Positions 22,740 to 34,563 of a DNA stretch of 64,000 nt are shown one piece after another; the first letter of the stretch is position 1, and each line of letters opens with the position of its first letter. The notes below the pieces were generated by a model, which was not told where the DNA came from, made no database searches, and saw nothing but the letters and a program-made list of their open reading frames with translations. The DNA lies in the NCBI GenBank assembly GCA_018398815.1, contig CM031628.1, positions 6,041,635-6,105,634 on the forward strand, read 5' to 3'. Made by a program: the position numbers and the translations under genes. The stretch comes from Conus ventricosus. Lineage: Eukaryota; Mollusca; Gastropoda; Neogastropoda; Conidae.

Positions 22740-23470
22740 TAAATTGTTCAGCATTATATTTGTTTGGTCAATCAGTGGGAGATTGCATCTCTAAGGAGAT
22801 CCAAGTATAGGTTGTTCTGTACAATTCTTAGCCACTCACAATGCTTGGGTTATTGAACAGCAGAGCTGACCACTCACACTGTTCCATATCTTTTGATCCC
22901 CCTTGCATCCTTGCATGGATCCTCAAGCATAGGCTCAAAGATTGTCCCCTACATTTTATACCGTTTGCATAATTCTTTTAGTTTTTCAGCAACTTTTTTC
23001 CTCTCCACACTTTCTTTTTGTTCCATTTACTACCTTCGCTGGCTGCTTTAGGGGTGCTGTTGGATTCTTTTTTTAACCTTGGTGGTGAGAACACCACAGA
23101 ATTATGGACTGTGGTGTATCTCTATTTGACACCAAGAGCACAGACACAATCAGTAGTGTCTCCCTGATAAATCCGATCCAGCGGACGAAAGGGTTTAGAA
23201 GTAGGCAATACAAATAGTTCTGCCTTTGAGAGGGATTACGATGGTTCCTCAGGCAGCTAGTGAAGGGTTCTCATATTTATAATATATCCCCCCCCCCCCC
23301 CCTCATTTTCTTCATTTTTATTTTATTTTTTAAGTTCAAATCTTTGTAAAGTCATTACGATAATGACTAAAGAATTGTTAGCCTGCACTTCTTTTCCCCC
23401 ACTACTTAATTGTTCAGATTAATATATCTATCTATCTGAACAGTGAAAGCACAAAGAAAGGGAGGATTAT
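22740..23470 (+). repeat. Foldback-family repeat (copy 1)
   Basis: Shares long blocks with 29561-30313 (inverted) and with the palindrome at 46117-46948: GTTCAGCATTAT..TTTGGTCAATCAGTGGGAG, CCTTGGTGGTGAGAACACC, GGGATTACGATGGTTCCTCAGG, GTTAGCCTGCACTTCTTTTC. No coding potential. It contains the hammerhead-like motif at 23164-23190. Confidence 0.75.
23164..23190 (+). ncRNA. Hammerhead-like core in the foldback repeat family
   Basis: CTGATAA, ATCC, loop GATCCAGC, GGAC, GAAA in direct succession. The inverted copy (minus strand, 29801-29827) has the perfect CTGATGA and a perfect GTCC/GGAC stem but AAAA in place of GAAA. Between the two copies every conserved core position is met. No UH cleavage site with clear stems I and III was found, so activity is unproven. 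Confidence 0.3.
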
Positions 23471-23810
23471 CCATTCTTCTGCCATTTTATATATATATTG
23501 TGCGTGGTGTGGTCGGCAGAAAATGTTTGGCAGTGTGCTGTGTGTATGCTCAGTAGGTAGAAAATGTTGAACGGAAGAACCCTAGCGAAGGATTTGCATA
23601 AGATATGTTTGGTTGGAATTTCTAGAAAGGAAAGGCTTTGTTGGCCGTTGTAATGCGGGGAATTTGTAAGAAAATACATTGGTAGGATAGCACTAGTAGT
23701 CAGATTAGTAGCAGTATTTTTTGTTTCCTCAATAGATCTAAGGAGATGTGGATAGATCAGGGTTGGGTTCTGCCCTCCCTCCCCATTTGGGTGCAGAATG
23801 GACAATATCC

Positions 23811-24507
23811 GGTTAAAGCAGCAAAATCATAACAGTGGCTGCAGAATGGGGAATACCGGTTAAAGCAGCAAAATCATAACAGTGGGTGCAGAATGGGGAA
23901 TACCCGGTTAGAGCAGCAAAATCATAACAGTGGCTGCAGAATGGACAATATCCGGTTAAAGCAGCAAAATCATAACAGTGGCTGCAGAATGGGGAATACC
24001 GGTTAAAGCAGCAAAATCATAACAGTGGGTGCAGAATGGGGATACCCGGTTAGAGCAGCAAAATCATAACAGTGGCTGCAGAATGGGGAATACCCGGTTA
24101 AAGCAGCAAAATCATAACAGTGGCTGCAGAATGGGGAATACCCGGTTAGAGCAGCAAAATCATAACAGTGGCTGCAGAATGGGGAATACCCGGTTAAAGC
24201 AGCAAAATCATAACAGTGGGTGCAGAATGGGAATACCCGGTTTAAAGCAGCAAAATCATAACAGTGGCTGCAGAATGGGGAATAACCGGTTTTAAAGCAG
24301 CAAAATCATAACAGTGGCTGCAGAATGGGGAATACCGGTTAGAGCAGCAAAATCATAACAGTGGCTGCAGAATGGGGAATAACCGGTTAGAGCAGCAAAA
24401 TCATAACAGTGGCTGCAGAATGGGGAATACCGGTTAGAGCAGCAAAATCATAACAGTGGCTGCAGAATGGGGAATACCCGGTTAAAGCAGCAAAATCATA
24501 ACAGTAC
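23811..24507. repeat. Minisatellite, about 47 bp unit, about 15 copies
   Basis: Unit GCAGAATGGGGAATACCCGG, TTAAAGCAGCAAAATCATAACAGTGGCT, with alternation of TTAAAGCAG and TTAGAGCAG, and of GGCTGC and GGGTGC. The spacers are not unique, so this is not a CRISPR-like array. It reappears, error-filled, at 26815-27510. Confidence 0.9.
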
Positions 24508-24549
24508 GAAAGTAGGTGAAGGCGGGCAGAAGATGCGCTGTGAGGGGAA

Positions 24550-24910
24550 CGAGTCGTGCTTTGTAATTGCCTTTAAGGGGGCTTGCATGAACAAGGGTCG
24601 TTTTGTTCTCTGTTGCTGTTTGGCCTGTAGTTGCATGAACACCCCAATCTCCACCATTGAGATGAACATATTGCTCGTGCATTGTTATTGCCTTTGAAGA
24701 GGACTTTGCATGTACAAGGATCACTCTGTAGTTGTTGTGTTGGGTTGTAGTCACACAGACAACCCCATCTCCACAAGTGGGGTGAACATATTAGTCTGCT
24801 GTGTTGCCTTAAAGAGGGCTTGTATGTGGAAGGATTGTTCAGTTCTGTTGCTGTTCTGTTAGGCCATAGTCACACAGGTACCCCGCATGGACAGACTTGA
24901 CTAATTCAAC
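24550..24910. repeat. Tandem repeat, about 115 bp unit, three copies
   Basis: Three diverged copies of TTGCCTTTAAGGGGGCTTGC, ATG.ACAAGG.TC..T.TGTT, CACCCCAATCTCCACCATTG and GATGAACATATT. No gene recognised. Also present in the second copy of the large duplication. Confidence 0.7.
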
Positions 24911-25385
24911 ACAAGGTAAATGATTTTTTTTTCTTTAAATGGCATAATGATGGATTTAATTCAGCACTGTTCTGACATGACACGGTTCAATGATCAGTGT
25001 TTAAATAGTTCCATCACAATGGTACTGAGCCAGCTTGTTACCTTATTGAAGTCATTCATCAGGTAGTTGGTGTATTAGCAAATACTCTAAGATGAATGTT
25101 TTATAATAATTATGTTCATATAGTAAGTGCTTGTCACACTGTCACTCTTGCACACACGCATTCATGACAGCATTTACTCCATACACACATGCAATCCTCC
25201 AGTCAACCAAAAGGCGCACTATGAATGTTTTTTCTTCTCCCCTCTGTACCGGGGAAACATTTTACTAAACGAATTGAACAATTCTGACAATGTCCATCAC
25301 GCTCGAGTAGTTATCAAACAATTCTATACATGTTTCTCTCTCTCTTCACACTGAGAGATAATCATTACGAATTAATATGAATAAG
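24911..25385. other. Unique-looking end of the duplicated segment
   Basis: No gene or RNA recognised. It is repeated almost exactly at 27896-28400. Confidence 0.5.
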
Positions 25386-25439
25386 TCTGCTAGATTCCTC
25401 CCCTTTGGGGGTAAAATTTTTAGGTCCACGTTTTAAACC

Positions 25440-28420
25440 AACGGGTTGCCCCCCCTCCGGCCCCTTTTTGGGGCCCCCTACAGATTTGTATTTTGGAGCA
25501 CTTCAATAAAGGGAATTGGAATGATCGGTAATTCCCAAAAAATTTCGGATCCCCAATGGATGTGCATCGTTACAAAAAAACTTCGGGGGGGGAAAACGAT
25601 TGAGAGTCAAAAAGGGAGTGGGCGCCCGAAAAAATTGGGGTAAAGTGATTTGAGGCGGCGGGGGCAATTGGTTCGCTGGGAAAAAAACGAAAAAAACCCC
25701 AAGCTAATTTTTTATTGTCTTTTAATGGTGAGAGAGGGGGTGGCCAGAAAATCATTGTACAGAATCCCCGAGGAAAGGGGGGTACCCCGGGCTTATTATT
25801 AAATTGTTCGCATTTTATTTTTTGGTCAATCATGGGAGATTGCATCTCTAAGGGTCCAAGTTAGTTGTTCTGTCATTCTTACCCATCCAATGTTTGGGTT
25901 TTTTGAACAGCAGAGCTGACCACTCACACTGTTCCAATTTTTGTTTCCCCCTTGCACCCTTTGCTGGATCCTCAACATAGGCCCAAAAGATTGCCCCCTA
26001 CATTTTATACCGTTTGCAAATTTTTTAGTTTTTCAGCAATTTTTTTTCCTCTCCCACTTTCGTTTTGTTCCATTTCTACCCTTCGTTTGGGCTTTTAGGG
26101 GGCTGTTGGATTTTTTTTTTAAACCCCTTGGGTGGTGAGAACCCACAAATTTAGGACGTGGGTACTCTTTTTGAACCAAGGAGCACAGACACAATCAGTA
26201 GGTCTCCCTGATAACCCGATCCAGGGACGAAAGGGGCTGAAGTAGGCAATAAAAATAGTTCTCCCTTTGAGGGGATTCGAGGGGCCCCTCGGCAGCTAGT
26301 AAAAGGGTTTTCTTTTTTTAAATATACCCCCCCCCCCCCCCCCTCATTTTCTTCTTTTTTTATTTTATTTTTTAATTTCCCAAATCTTTGAAAATCATTA
26401 CTAAGACTAAAAAATTGTTAGCCGCATTTCTTTTCCCCCACATTTAAATTGTTCAGATTAATATATCTTCTACTAAACAGTGAAAAGCCAAAGAAAGGGG
26501 GGTTTCCATTCTTTGCCTTTTAATATATATTGTGCGTGGTGTGGGGGCAAAAAATGTTTGGGTGGTGTGGGGTAGCCCCAGTAGGTAAAAAATTTGGGGA
26601 AAGAACCCTAGCGAAGGATTTGCATAAAGTTTATTTTTGGGTTTGGGAATTTTCTAAAAAGGGGAAGGGCTTTGTTGGCCGTTGTAATGCGGGGAATTTG
26701 AAAGAAAATCTTTGGTAGGAAAGATAGAGTCAGTTGGGGCAGTATTTTTTGTTTCCCAATAGATCTAAGGGTGTGGATGATCAGGGGGGGGGTTCTGCCC
26801 CCCCCCCCTTTTGGGTGCAGAATGACAATATCCTTTTTTAAAGCGAAAATTTCAAACATGGCTGCAAAATGGGGAATCCCCGGGGTTAAAGCGAAAAAAT
26901 TAACAGGGGGTTTCAAAATGGGAATACCCTTAGAGCACAAACATAACAGGGCGGGAAAATGGACAACCCGGGTTTTTAAAGCAGCAAAACATAACGTGGC
27001 TGAAAATGGGGAATCCCCGGTTAAAGCACAAAATAAAAACAGTGGGTGAGAAGGGGAAAACCCGGTTAGAGCGAAAAATCTAACATGGGCAGAAGGGGGA
27101 AACCCCGGTTAAAGCGAAAAATCAAACAGTGGCGCAGAATGGGGAATCCCGGTTTGGCAGAAAAAACATAACAGGGGTGCAGATGGGGAATACCGGTTAA
27201 AGCAGCAAAATCATCGGGGGGGTGAAAAGAATGGGGAATACCCGGGGTTTAAAGAAAAAAACCCTAAAGTGGCTGCAGAATGGGGAATAACCGGTTTTAA
27301 AGCAGCAAATCAAAAACGTGGCTGCGAAGGGGGAAAATCCCCGGTTAGAGCAGAAAAAATCTAACATGGCTGCAGAATGGGGAATAACCGGTTAAGCAGA
27401 AAAAATATAACAGTGGCTGCAGAAGGGGGAATCCCCGGTTAGGAGCAAAATCATAACAGTGGCTGCAGAATGGGGAAAAATCCCCGGTTAAAGCACAAAA
27501 TCATAACAGTACGAAAGTAGGTAAGGGCGGGCGAAAACCCTGTGGGGGGGAACGAGTCGTGCTTTGAAATTGCCTTTAAGGGGGCTTCATGAAAAAGGGG
27601 GTCTTTTTGTCTCTGTTGCTTTTGGCCTGTGTTGATGAAAACCCCAATCTCCACCTTGGATGAAATATTTCTCGTGCATTGTTATTTTCCCTTTTAAGAG
27701 GACTTTGCATGTACAAGGGTCACCTGTGTTGTTTTGTTGGGTTGTGTCAACGAAACCCATCTCCCCAAGTGGGGTTTAACATATTGTCTGCGTGTTTTTC
27801 CCCTTTAAAAAGGGCTTGTATGTGAAGATTGTTCAGTTTGTTCTGTTTGTTTGGCCATAGTCCCCCAGGGACCCCCCATGGACAGACTTGACTAATTCAA
27901 AAAAGGGTAAATGATTTTTTTTTTCTTTAAATGGCATAATAAATGGATTTAATTCAGCACTGTTCTGACATGACACGGTTCAATGATCAGTGTTTAAAAG
28001 TTCCATCACAATGGTACTGACCCAGCTTGTTACCTTATTGAAGTCATTCATCAGGTAGTTGGTGTATTAGCAAATACTCTAAGATGAATGTTTTATAATA
28101 ATTATGTTTCATATAGTAGTGCTTGTCACACTGTCACTCTTGCACACACGCATTCATGACAGCATTTACTCCATACACAAAATGCAATCCCTCCGGGTCA
28201 ACCAAAAGGCGCACTATAGAATGTTTTTCTTTCTCCCCCTCTCGTACCGGGGAAACATTTTACTAAACGAATTGAACAATTCTGACAATGTCCATCACGC
28301 TCGAGTAGTTATCAAACAAATTCTAATACATGTTTCTCTCTCTCTTCACACTAGAGATAAATCAAGTTACAAAATTAATATGAATAAAGTCTTGCTAGAT
28401 TCCTCCTTCCCGGGAGAAAG
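25440..28420. repeat. Tandem duplicate of 22400-25385, error-rich
   Basis: The order of landmarks in 22400-25385 (SINE end, Helitron 3' part, foldback repeat, 47-bp minisatellite, 115-bp repeats, unique end) is repeated here in the same direction. From about 25385 to 27900 the copy shows run-length changes in G, C, A and T tracts, and dropped bases every few positions. After 27900 it is nearly identical to copy 1. That abrupt change is typical of an unpolished consensus, not biological decay. The Helitron 3' end is garbled at about 25755-25790. All reading frames here are artefacts. Confidence 0.85.
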
Positions 28421-28450
28421 AATACACACATCCTCCAAGAATATAAAGTC

Positions 28451-28696
28451 ATGGCCTTTTACACAACAGGGCCCAAAATCCAGACCAGGAGAATAAGCAA
28501 TTCATACCATCAAAAATGCCATACTTGCATCAAAAAAAAGCGCTTGCCCCTTGAACTCTCCAGTCACCAACTCCTGTACCTGGGTCTTCAATTGCTGGGG
28601 ATAAAACTATCGTGTGTTCCCAACTCCATGGCCATCATTAAAAACCTGTCTCAGCACTTAGGAAAACGATGCCGTCGCAGCATCAGAGGAAAATAG
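28451..28696 (+). pseudogene. Unidentified short reading frame, possible LINE remnant
   Basis: An 81-codon frame ending in HLGKRCRRSIRGK, a basic tail that reminds me of the region before the endonuclease in some mollusc LINEs. No catalytic motif is present. The hairpin-like ACACGAATAAGGTTCGTG follows at about 28722. Function unknown. Confidence 0.2.
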
Positions 28697-28819
28697 CTGA
28701 CGGGTGAAGGGTGAAGGGCTGAAACACGAATAAGGTTCGTGTTAGTAACCTGCTTCCCGATTTAACATATGAATTCTTTCTTTCCTTTTCTTTATGTTTC
28801 TCCTGTACCTCTCCCCAAC

Positions 28820-28930
28820 TATCTATGGCTCACCTGGTAATGACTGGTCAGCGGTGAGGACCCTTGACCAACGTCCTGATGGGTTCGAGTCTTTAGGCCA
28901 TCTCCTGGGCTAAAACTGATTCTTTCCTCC
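28820..28930 (+). mobile_element. Probable tRNA-derived SINE head
   Basis: TGGCTCACCTGG (28826-28837) is A-box-like and GGGTTCGAGTC (28881-28891) is a good B-box, 55 bp apart. A body follows with no clear end, and no target duplication was found. It is not a functional tRNA, because the cloverleaf cannot be closed. Confidence 0.35.
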
Positions 28931-29516
28931 CTCCTATTAGAGAGTGCATACTCGGTGTTCAAAACACATGACCAGCACCTTACCAGCCCTTATTAAACTG
29001 TCTCTGAGTGGTTACTTTCACCCAATGACCAACCCTTGTCTATTTTACCGAGTGATCCTCACAGTTATGGGGACGCCCGCTACACTAGTCAAGCCACTTG
29101 AATATTCTTCCTTTTGGTTGTGGCATGGGGGAAATGATTCATATCACTAGACTAAATGTGATGAGCGTCGCACGCCTTATGTGAGGCTACGTCACATGAC
29201 TGCTGTTCTGTCTGCTTTTGTAGGGATCGACAGGTGGCATGATGGGTTGTCAATCTTGTTTATGTTGGTTTTGTTGTTTTAGTTTTGTAGCTTTGTTTGT
29301 CCAGTGTTTTTATAAATGTCCTTTTGTTGTGTGAATGTGGGTTTTCTAAAAGCGCTCACTGCGTGTTGTTGCTGGAGGAATATTGGTTTAACAAACTCTT
29401 GCCCTGTATCTCATTCCACAAGGAATAATAGTATAATTTGCAATTCATTCTTGAGTGTGTTCATGGAAGATGTTGCTGATTGAGAGCTGTCTGGCTCGTG
29501 AGAACTGATCGCTTGG

Positions 29517-29517
<1 letters not shown>
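28931..29517. other. No gene recognised
   Basis: T-rich stretches around 29250-29320 but no repeat or coding signal. Confidence 0.4.

Positions 29518-29562
<45 letters not shown>
29518..29562. repeat. (CA)n microsatellite
   Basis: About 34 bp of CA followed by a short TA run. Confidence 0.95.
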
Positions 29563-30313
29563 GCCCCTTTACTAGTGAAGGAAAACAATTGCAGGCTAAC
29601 AATTCTTCCATTATTACAGTAATGCCTCCGATATTATTTAAATAAAAGAAAAAGAGGGGGGTGAGGGGGGGACCAGGAAGGAGAGGAAGCATAAGGTCAG
29701 GGAAATATATTTAAAATGTTAAATCATTCATGAGCATCATGTGGGAATCATTGTAATCTTTCATGACGACAGATCTATTCATATTGCCTGCTCCTAGGCC
29801 TTTTGTCCGCTGGATTGGACTCATCAGGGAAATACGGCTGATTGTGTCTGTGCTCCCTTGGCATCAAAAGGCGATATACCACAGTCTATTTTGTGGTGTT
29901 CTCACCACCAAGGGTTAAAAAAAAAGAATCCAACAGCAACCCCAAAGCAGCCAGTGAAGAATAGAAAAGTAAAATGAAAAGAAAGTCGGGTAAGGAATAC
30001 AAGTTGCTGAAAAACTAAAATTGTATAAACAATATAAAATGTAGGGGGGCCTATGCTTAAGGATCAATTCAAGGATGCAAGGGAGGTCATAAGATGTCCA
30101 ACAGTCCAAGTGGTTAGCTCTTCAGTTTAATAACCCAAGCATTTTCAGCTGCTAAGAATTGAGTAGAACAGCCTTTACTTGGATCTCGTAAGGGATGCAA
30201 TCTCCCACTGACTGACCAAACAATGTTATGCTGAACAATTTAGAAGTGGGGTTAAAACAAGTGCAGGCTAACAATTTTTCAGGCTAACAATTTGTCCAAT
30301 CATGTTAATGATT
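29563..30313 (-). repeat. Foldback-family repeat, inverted copy, continuing at 34564
   Basis: The reverse complement of 22740-23250 with good similarity, flanked on both sides by the GCAGGCTAACAATT motif of the family. The part ending GGCTAACAATTTGTCCAATC ... GATT at 30313 continues at 34564 (TTAAATAAAAGAAAACAG ... GCATAAAATCAGG), matching an uninterrupted relative at 29590-29695. The 4.2 kb between is therefore an insertion. Confidence 0.75.
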
Positions 30314-30754
30314 TGGCAAAGATAAGATACGATAATGTTGCTTATAGCCCAGCCGACCGCAAAGGGCCACATCAGGGCTGTCACCACATTAAAATCAACT
30401 CACCAGTCATTTGGGGAAAAAAAAGAAAAGAAAAAAAACAACCTTTCACACATCTCAGTAAAAAAACATCGTCTAGAAACGCACCAGAAACTTCGTTAAA
30501 AATCTTTCTACCGTAAAATCTTAAATCAGATGAAAAATGTTAATCTCTCTCAAAAACTGAAGGATCACATCAGGCGGGACATCCCTGAACAGGATCTTCA
30601 TGGACTCCGCTGTAAAATGTTTGTGTCTCACATCGTGCAAGTCCCAACACTCTAAAAGAACATGTTTCATTGTGAGTGGCGCATGACATGGAATGCACCA
30701 CGGAGCTTCTTCACTCTTTAACCTTTACCGGATGAAGCTTTTGACTACACAGAC

Positions 30755-30915
30755 ACGATGGCGGGGGTCTCTCACGACCCCTACTCGGCAAAGAGCCATT
30801 TTAGTGCTTATACCTAAAGCGATGGCTGGGGTCTCTCACGACCCCTACTCAGCAAAGAGCCGTTTTAGTGCATATACCTAAAGCGATGGCTGGGGTCTCT
30901 CAGACCCCAACTCGG
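30755..30915. repeat. Subterminal repeats of piggyBac 1, left end
   Basis: Two and a half copies of a 63-bp unit with GATGGC(G/T)GGGGTCTCTCACGACCCC, TACTC(A/G)GCAAAGAGCC, TTTTAGTGC and ATACCTAAAGC. Each GGGGTC..GACCCC forms a small stem. Related inverted units lie at the right end (34125-34235). They may be transposase-binding sites; that is inference. Confidence 0.7.
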
Positions 30916-31017
30916 AACTGTATGCTCAGCCTTATTCTGGCTTAGTCCGTTCTTTTTCATACATGAGGGGGAAATAGTGAATGAAAGGAGTGTAGGGCAA
31001 GCTGGATGAAAGGGGTG

Positions 31018-31281
31018 CAGACACACACACACACACACCCCACACCTAACACACCACAACACGCACACACACGCACACACACTCACACACATAAAACACA
31101 CACACACACACACACACATGCACGCACACACGCACGCACACACACACACACAGACACACATGCACACACGCACACACACACACACACATGCACGCACGCA
31201 TGCACACACACACACACCACACACACATACGCCGACGTATTTGTGCTTGCACGCACACACAATTACGTGAAAACATATACC

Positions 31282-31330
<49 letters not shown>

Positions 31331-31705
31331 CTCTCTCTCTCTCCCCTCTGTGCCCACAAATGAATGCAGTGATAGCTGTACATGCTATTCTGGTGCGCGA
31401 GACAGCCCCAAATTGCGCTGACCAAGTATAGGAATTAGCCATGCCGGCCCTGACCCCAGTCTGAAGGTCCTACACGCTACCGCTTTGAACCAGACGGCAA
31501 TAGGGTTCCTGATGATAGTGATGTGACGACATAGATTCTGATTAACCACACAACACACACACACACACACACACAACACGCGCACGCACGCACGCACACA
31601 CGCAGAGAGAGAGAGAGAGAGGGTGGGAGAGAGAGTGAGAGAGAGGGAGGCACGCAAGCACTCACGCATAAACACATGCACGCAGAGAGAGAGAGAGAGA
31701 GAACT
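31018..31705. repeat. CA and GA/CT microsatellites inside piggyBac 1
   Basis: CA-rich run 31018-31230, CT run 31285-31345, CA run 31550-31580 and GA runs to 31703. The long frames on both strands here are artefacts of the repeats. The stretch 31350-31545 shows nothing recognisable. Confidence 0.9.
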
Positions 31706-31709
31706 CGGA

Positions 31710-33290
31710 ACTCAGAAGCAGTTTAATGTACTTCGGCCTTGGGCCACAATACAATGCAATCGGGAGGAGGGGTAGGGTTGATAAAGGGATTAAATGGAAG
31801 GGAGGGGGGCGGGGATGTCAAAGCAATGATCATAATAATTTCATCTTGAAAGGAAAGCTTGGAATCCAAAAGAGTACGAACGCATAGACACAATTATAGA
31901 CTGCACGATTATCACACAGTTTAACTTGTTACACAACCAATGCCGTTAAGAGAAGTGGCATCTGAGCAAATTAAACTACTGAATTGGAGCGAGTGAAACA
32001 ATACATCAAAAATAAATAAATGTAAATGTTCAACCTTGAGAAGTCATTTTCTTCCTGATATTATTAGCATGAAACGCGTACCTGGACAAATTATGCCTGT
32101 GGTGGCATTATTTACTTTAAAGCAAATCAGCGAGTGATAAAAATTTACAATCTCCCAAAAACTTTATTCTAAGGCCATCATACATGAAGCACTCGAATAA
32201 AAAAAAGGAATTCATCTCAATTCTGGTATTACAAAAAGGACATAACCTATCTTGGCTGTTATTAACTATATCGATGGATATTGTTTTAAGTGGCAAAGCA
32301 TTTAATCTTGCTTGTGAAACAGCAACTCGAAAGCAGTATGTATCCATGCAACATATATATTTCTCTTTTTCGAAAATGGTTTTAAAGGATCTATAACTAT
32401 CATACCTATCTCGATCTCTAATAGATCCAGTCCATTCCTGAATAAAGAAATCCACGAGTCTTTGTTTAAACAGACATAAAAAAGCCTTAACATCTCCAAC
32501 ACCCTGCTGCAGCCACACAATGTTAAATCCAGTTTCACATAGAATTTGCCTTATCTGAGAAGCCCAACATGTCTTTCCAGATCTATCCACATCAAGCAAC
32601 ATTAAATAAGCATTATATGGTAATCTGTCAGGATTCATTCGTAACAGTTTAAACCAGCATCTAAGGAATTAGTGAAGGAGTTAATATGAAGGGGGTATCG
32701 TTCCAAGTCACCATACACCATTTTATTTGGTGTCCTTAGTGGTACTCCCAGAAATCTTTTGCAGGCCATCAAATGTACTTTCTCTGTTTCCTCTAATCTT
32801 TGTAGGCCCCATATTTCAGAAGAATATAACAGAATGGGTTGGACTCTTACGTCAAAAATCTTAAAGAACGTGCTTGCATTCATTTCTTTATATTTCTGGA
32901 AAACTCGGTTTAACTCCACAACAGCTTTCTTACCCTTGGACACAAAATGCTCTGTACCTAATTTAGCACCGATTTTTGTTGTGAAACAGAAACCCAGATA
33001 GCAATATGGTGCTGTCCATTCTTCATAGTTTTTAATTTTTCCCAGACTTTTTGCATGTCCTTGTGATTTGATACTTCAATCATTTATGCAAAAAATAGAC
33101 CAATATTGCCTATCTGCTTGTGCATTAACCATATTGGCTTTGTTTTTTTGCTTTTTTCATCTCTAAATGATTTGGGACAGACTTATCTCTTAAATACATT
33201 TTAAATTTTGATATCTTTTCCTCCTTTGCTTCTTCACAAGCTTGGTTCCACCAAATACCCGAATGCTTGTGAGATCTTACTGACTTGCAC
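31710..33290 (-). mobile_element. 5'-truncated LINE fragment inside piggyBac 1
   Basis: Minus-strand C-terminal part of a LINE ORF2, followed by a 3' untranslated region ending in TTGTGGCCCAAGGCCGAAG (about 31733-31751). It is not related to LINE A or to the L1/Tx1-like LINE at 35.6 kb. The clade is uncertain; CR1/L2-like is possible. Confidence 0.7.
32117..33000 (-). pseudogene. LINE ORF2 C-terminal region (RT thumb and zinc-finger tail)
   Basis: Two overlapping frames. 32635-32943 reads KGKKAVVELNRVF, VQPILLYSSEIWG, CKRFLGVPLRTPNKMVYGDL: the typical region after the RT catalytic core. 32117-32638 carries the tail with CPFCNTRIE and FLFEC, a Cys/His cluster. One frameshift near 32637 separates them. 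The RT core upstream of about 33000 is absent or unreadable. Confidence 0.7.
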
Positions 33291-33320
33291 CGCGGGATAG
33301 ATTCATTTGCAGCATCATGT

Positions 33321-33321
<1 letters not shown>

Positions 33322-33373
<52 letters not shown>

Positions 33374-33395
33374 GTGTGTGACAGACAGAGAGAGA
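33322..33395. repeat. (GT)n microsatellite
   Basis: About 55 bp of GT with one interruption, then a GA-rich stretch, inside piggyBac 1. A CT run at about 33750-33799 is similar. The intervening 33400-33745 and the following 33800-34124 show no gene. Confidence 0.9.
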
Positions 33396-33745
33396 AAGAG
33401 AGAATGTGAAAATGTGTCCGAGTGATTTCTCAGCCTACTGAAGAAATTTAAGTCTCTTTACTAAAGCTATAAACCATTGTTGACAGAAATGTACTTGTGT
33501 GTGTGTATGTGTTTTTCCCCCGTTACAGAGTGAGTGCCTTTACATTCTGTGTGTGAGACATTGTTAGAGTGTTCCCCCAAGTTTCTGACTCAGGTTATGA
33601 TTATTTCACTGTCATTGAAATAAGACGTGGGCATGTGCTACGAAGCTTAAAACGTACAAGGAATCTATATTCTATCTTTCTTAGTAAGGGTAATGTATAG
33701 CTTTGAATCTCTCCATTTACTTTAACATCAATTTGCCAATAAATG

Positions 33746-33802
<57 letters not shown>

Positions 33803-34124
33803 GCACCTTCCCCCCCCCACTCCCCTCCTCCAAGGCATTGCCGCTCGGAAGTAGAGTAGCCACACATCTTACACTCGGTGTACTAGCCTAGTATGGATTA
33901 ATGACTGTTCAGATAATACAATACATGAAATTCATTTTCACTTGATTTTATTAGATTTGTAATCCTTTTGATGCTGGATGCCGACAAGACATAAAACTGT
34001 TGTCTGACGTTTCTTTCAGTTCCTGCCGTGGGGCTGCAAGCGTGTGTGCCGGCGGTGATTCCTCAAAAGTGTTTACCCCACTAAGAGACGCGCAATAAGG
34101 AACGGCACACACACTTTTTTCTTC

Positions 34125-34235
34125 TGTGGCGAGTTGGGTCTTCCGCGACCCCCGCCATCGCTTTAGGCATAAGCGGCATTCTACTCTTTAAATTGTAGGG
34201 GTCGTCCGCGACCCCTGCCATCGTTTCATGATAGT
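34125..34235. repeat. Subterminal repeats of piggyBac 1, right end
   Basis: Two units in the opposite direction to the left-end set: GGGTCTTCCGCGACCCCCGCCATCGCTTTAGGC and GGGGTCGTCCGCGACCCCTGCCATCG. Confidence 0.7.
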
Positions 34236-34563
34236 TAAAAAGATGCGTCCAATTACGTCATTCGTAAGTTATACATACATGTGAAATTTTACATACCTAA
34301 AGCCAATTACGTATTTGACAAAGTCATTAAATTTCATGAAGATTGCTCAAATACTTTTACAGATATAACCCTTTTTGTGTGTTGTGGGGTCGTGGGTGAC
34401 CCCAGGAGTCTGGTAAAGGTTAAAAGGTAAGAATGGGTAAAAATACGAATGGCCGGTGTGCAGCCGGCACAGAACCGTTTCCTCTTTACGACCTCCCAAC
34501 GTAGATGGGAGGAAGTCCTTAAGGTTTGGACGACTCTTTCAAAGAGTTTGTTATGGCAAAGAT

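Larger units (their letters stand above)
30718..34423. mobile_element. piggyBac-type element 1, non-autonomous, 3.7 kb
   Basis: TTAA at 30718-30721 and 34420-34423 is the target duplication, and the uninterrupted target is seen in LINE B (CCTTTTAAAGAGTG, about 61412). Terminal inverted repeats are CCTTTACCGGA (30722-30732) and TCTGGTAAAGG (34409-34419), 10 of 11 matching. Inside are subterminal repeats, microsatellites and a LINE fragment. No transposase is seen, so it must have been moved by a relative's enzyme. Confidence 0.9.
30314..34563 (-). mobile_element. LINE C: 5'-truncated copy of the LINE A family, split by piggyBac
   Basis: Minus-strand 3' end of the LINE A/B family, flanked by TGGCAAAGAT at 30314-30323 and 34554-34563 (TSD). 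It starts with the AAGAT tail and the 3' untranslated part (30324-30530), then the C-terminal coding region to 30717. It resumes at 34424-34553 with the immediately adjacent coding sequence. The two halves join exactly at a TTAA, where the piggyBac element sits. Confidence 0.9.

Noticed and set aside
23811..24507. Regular repeat array resembling a CRISPR
   Set aside because: The intervals between repeat cores are themselves repeated, not unique spacers, and the context is a eukaryotic genome.
25446..27654. Assorted frames in the duplicated block
   Set aside because: They arise from homopolymer errors in an error-rich copy and have no counterpart in the clean copy.
28820..28930. A functional tRNA gene
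   Set aside because: A- and B-box-like motifs exist, but the acceptor stem and anticodon arm cannot be closed; a SINE head is more likely.
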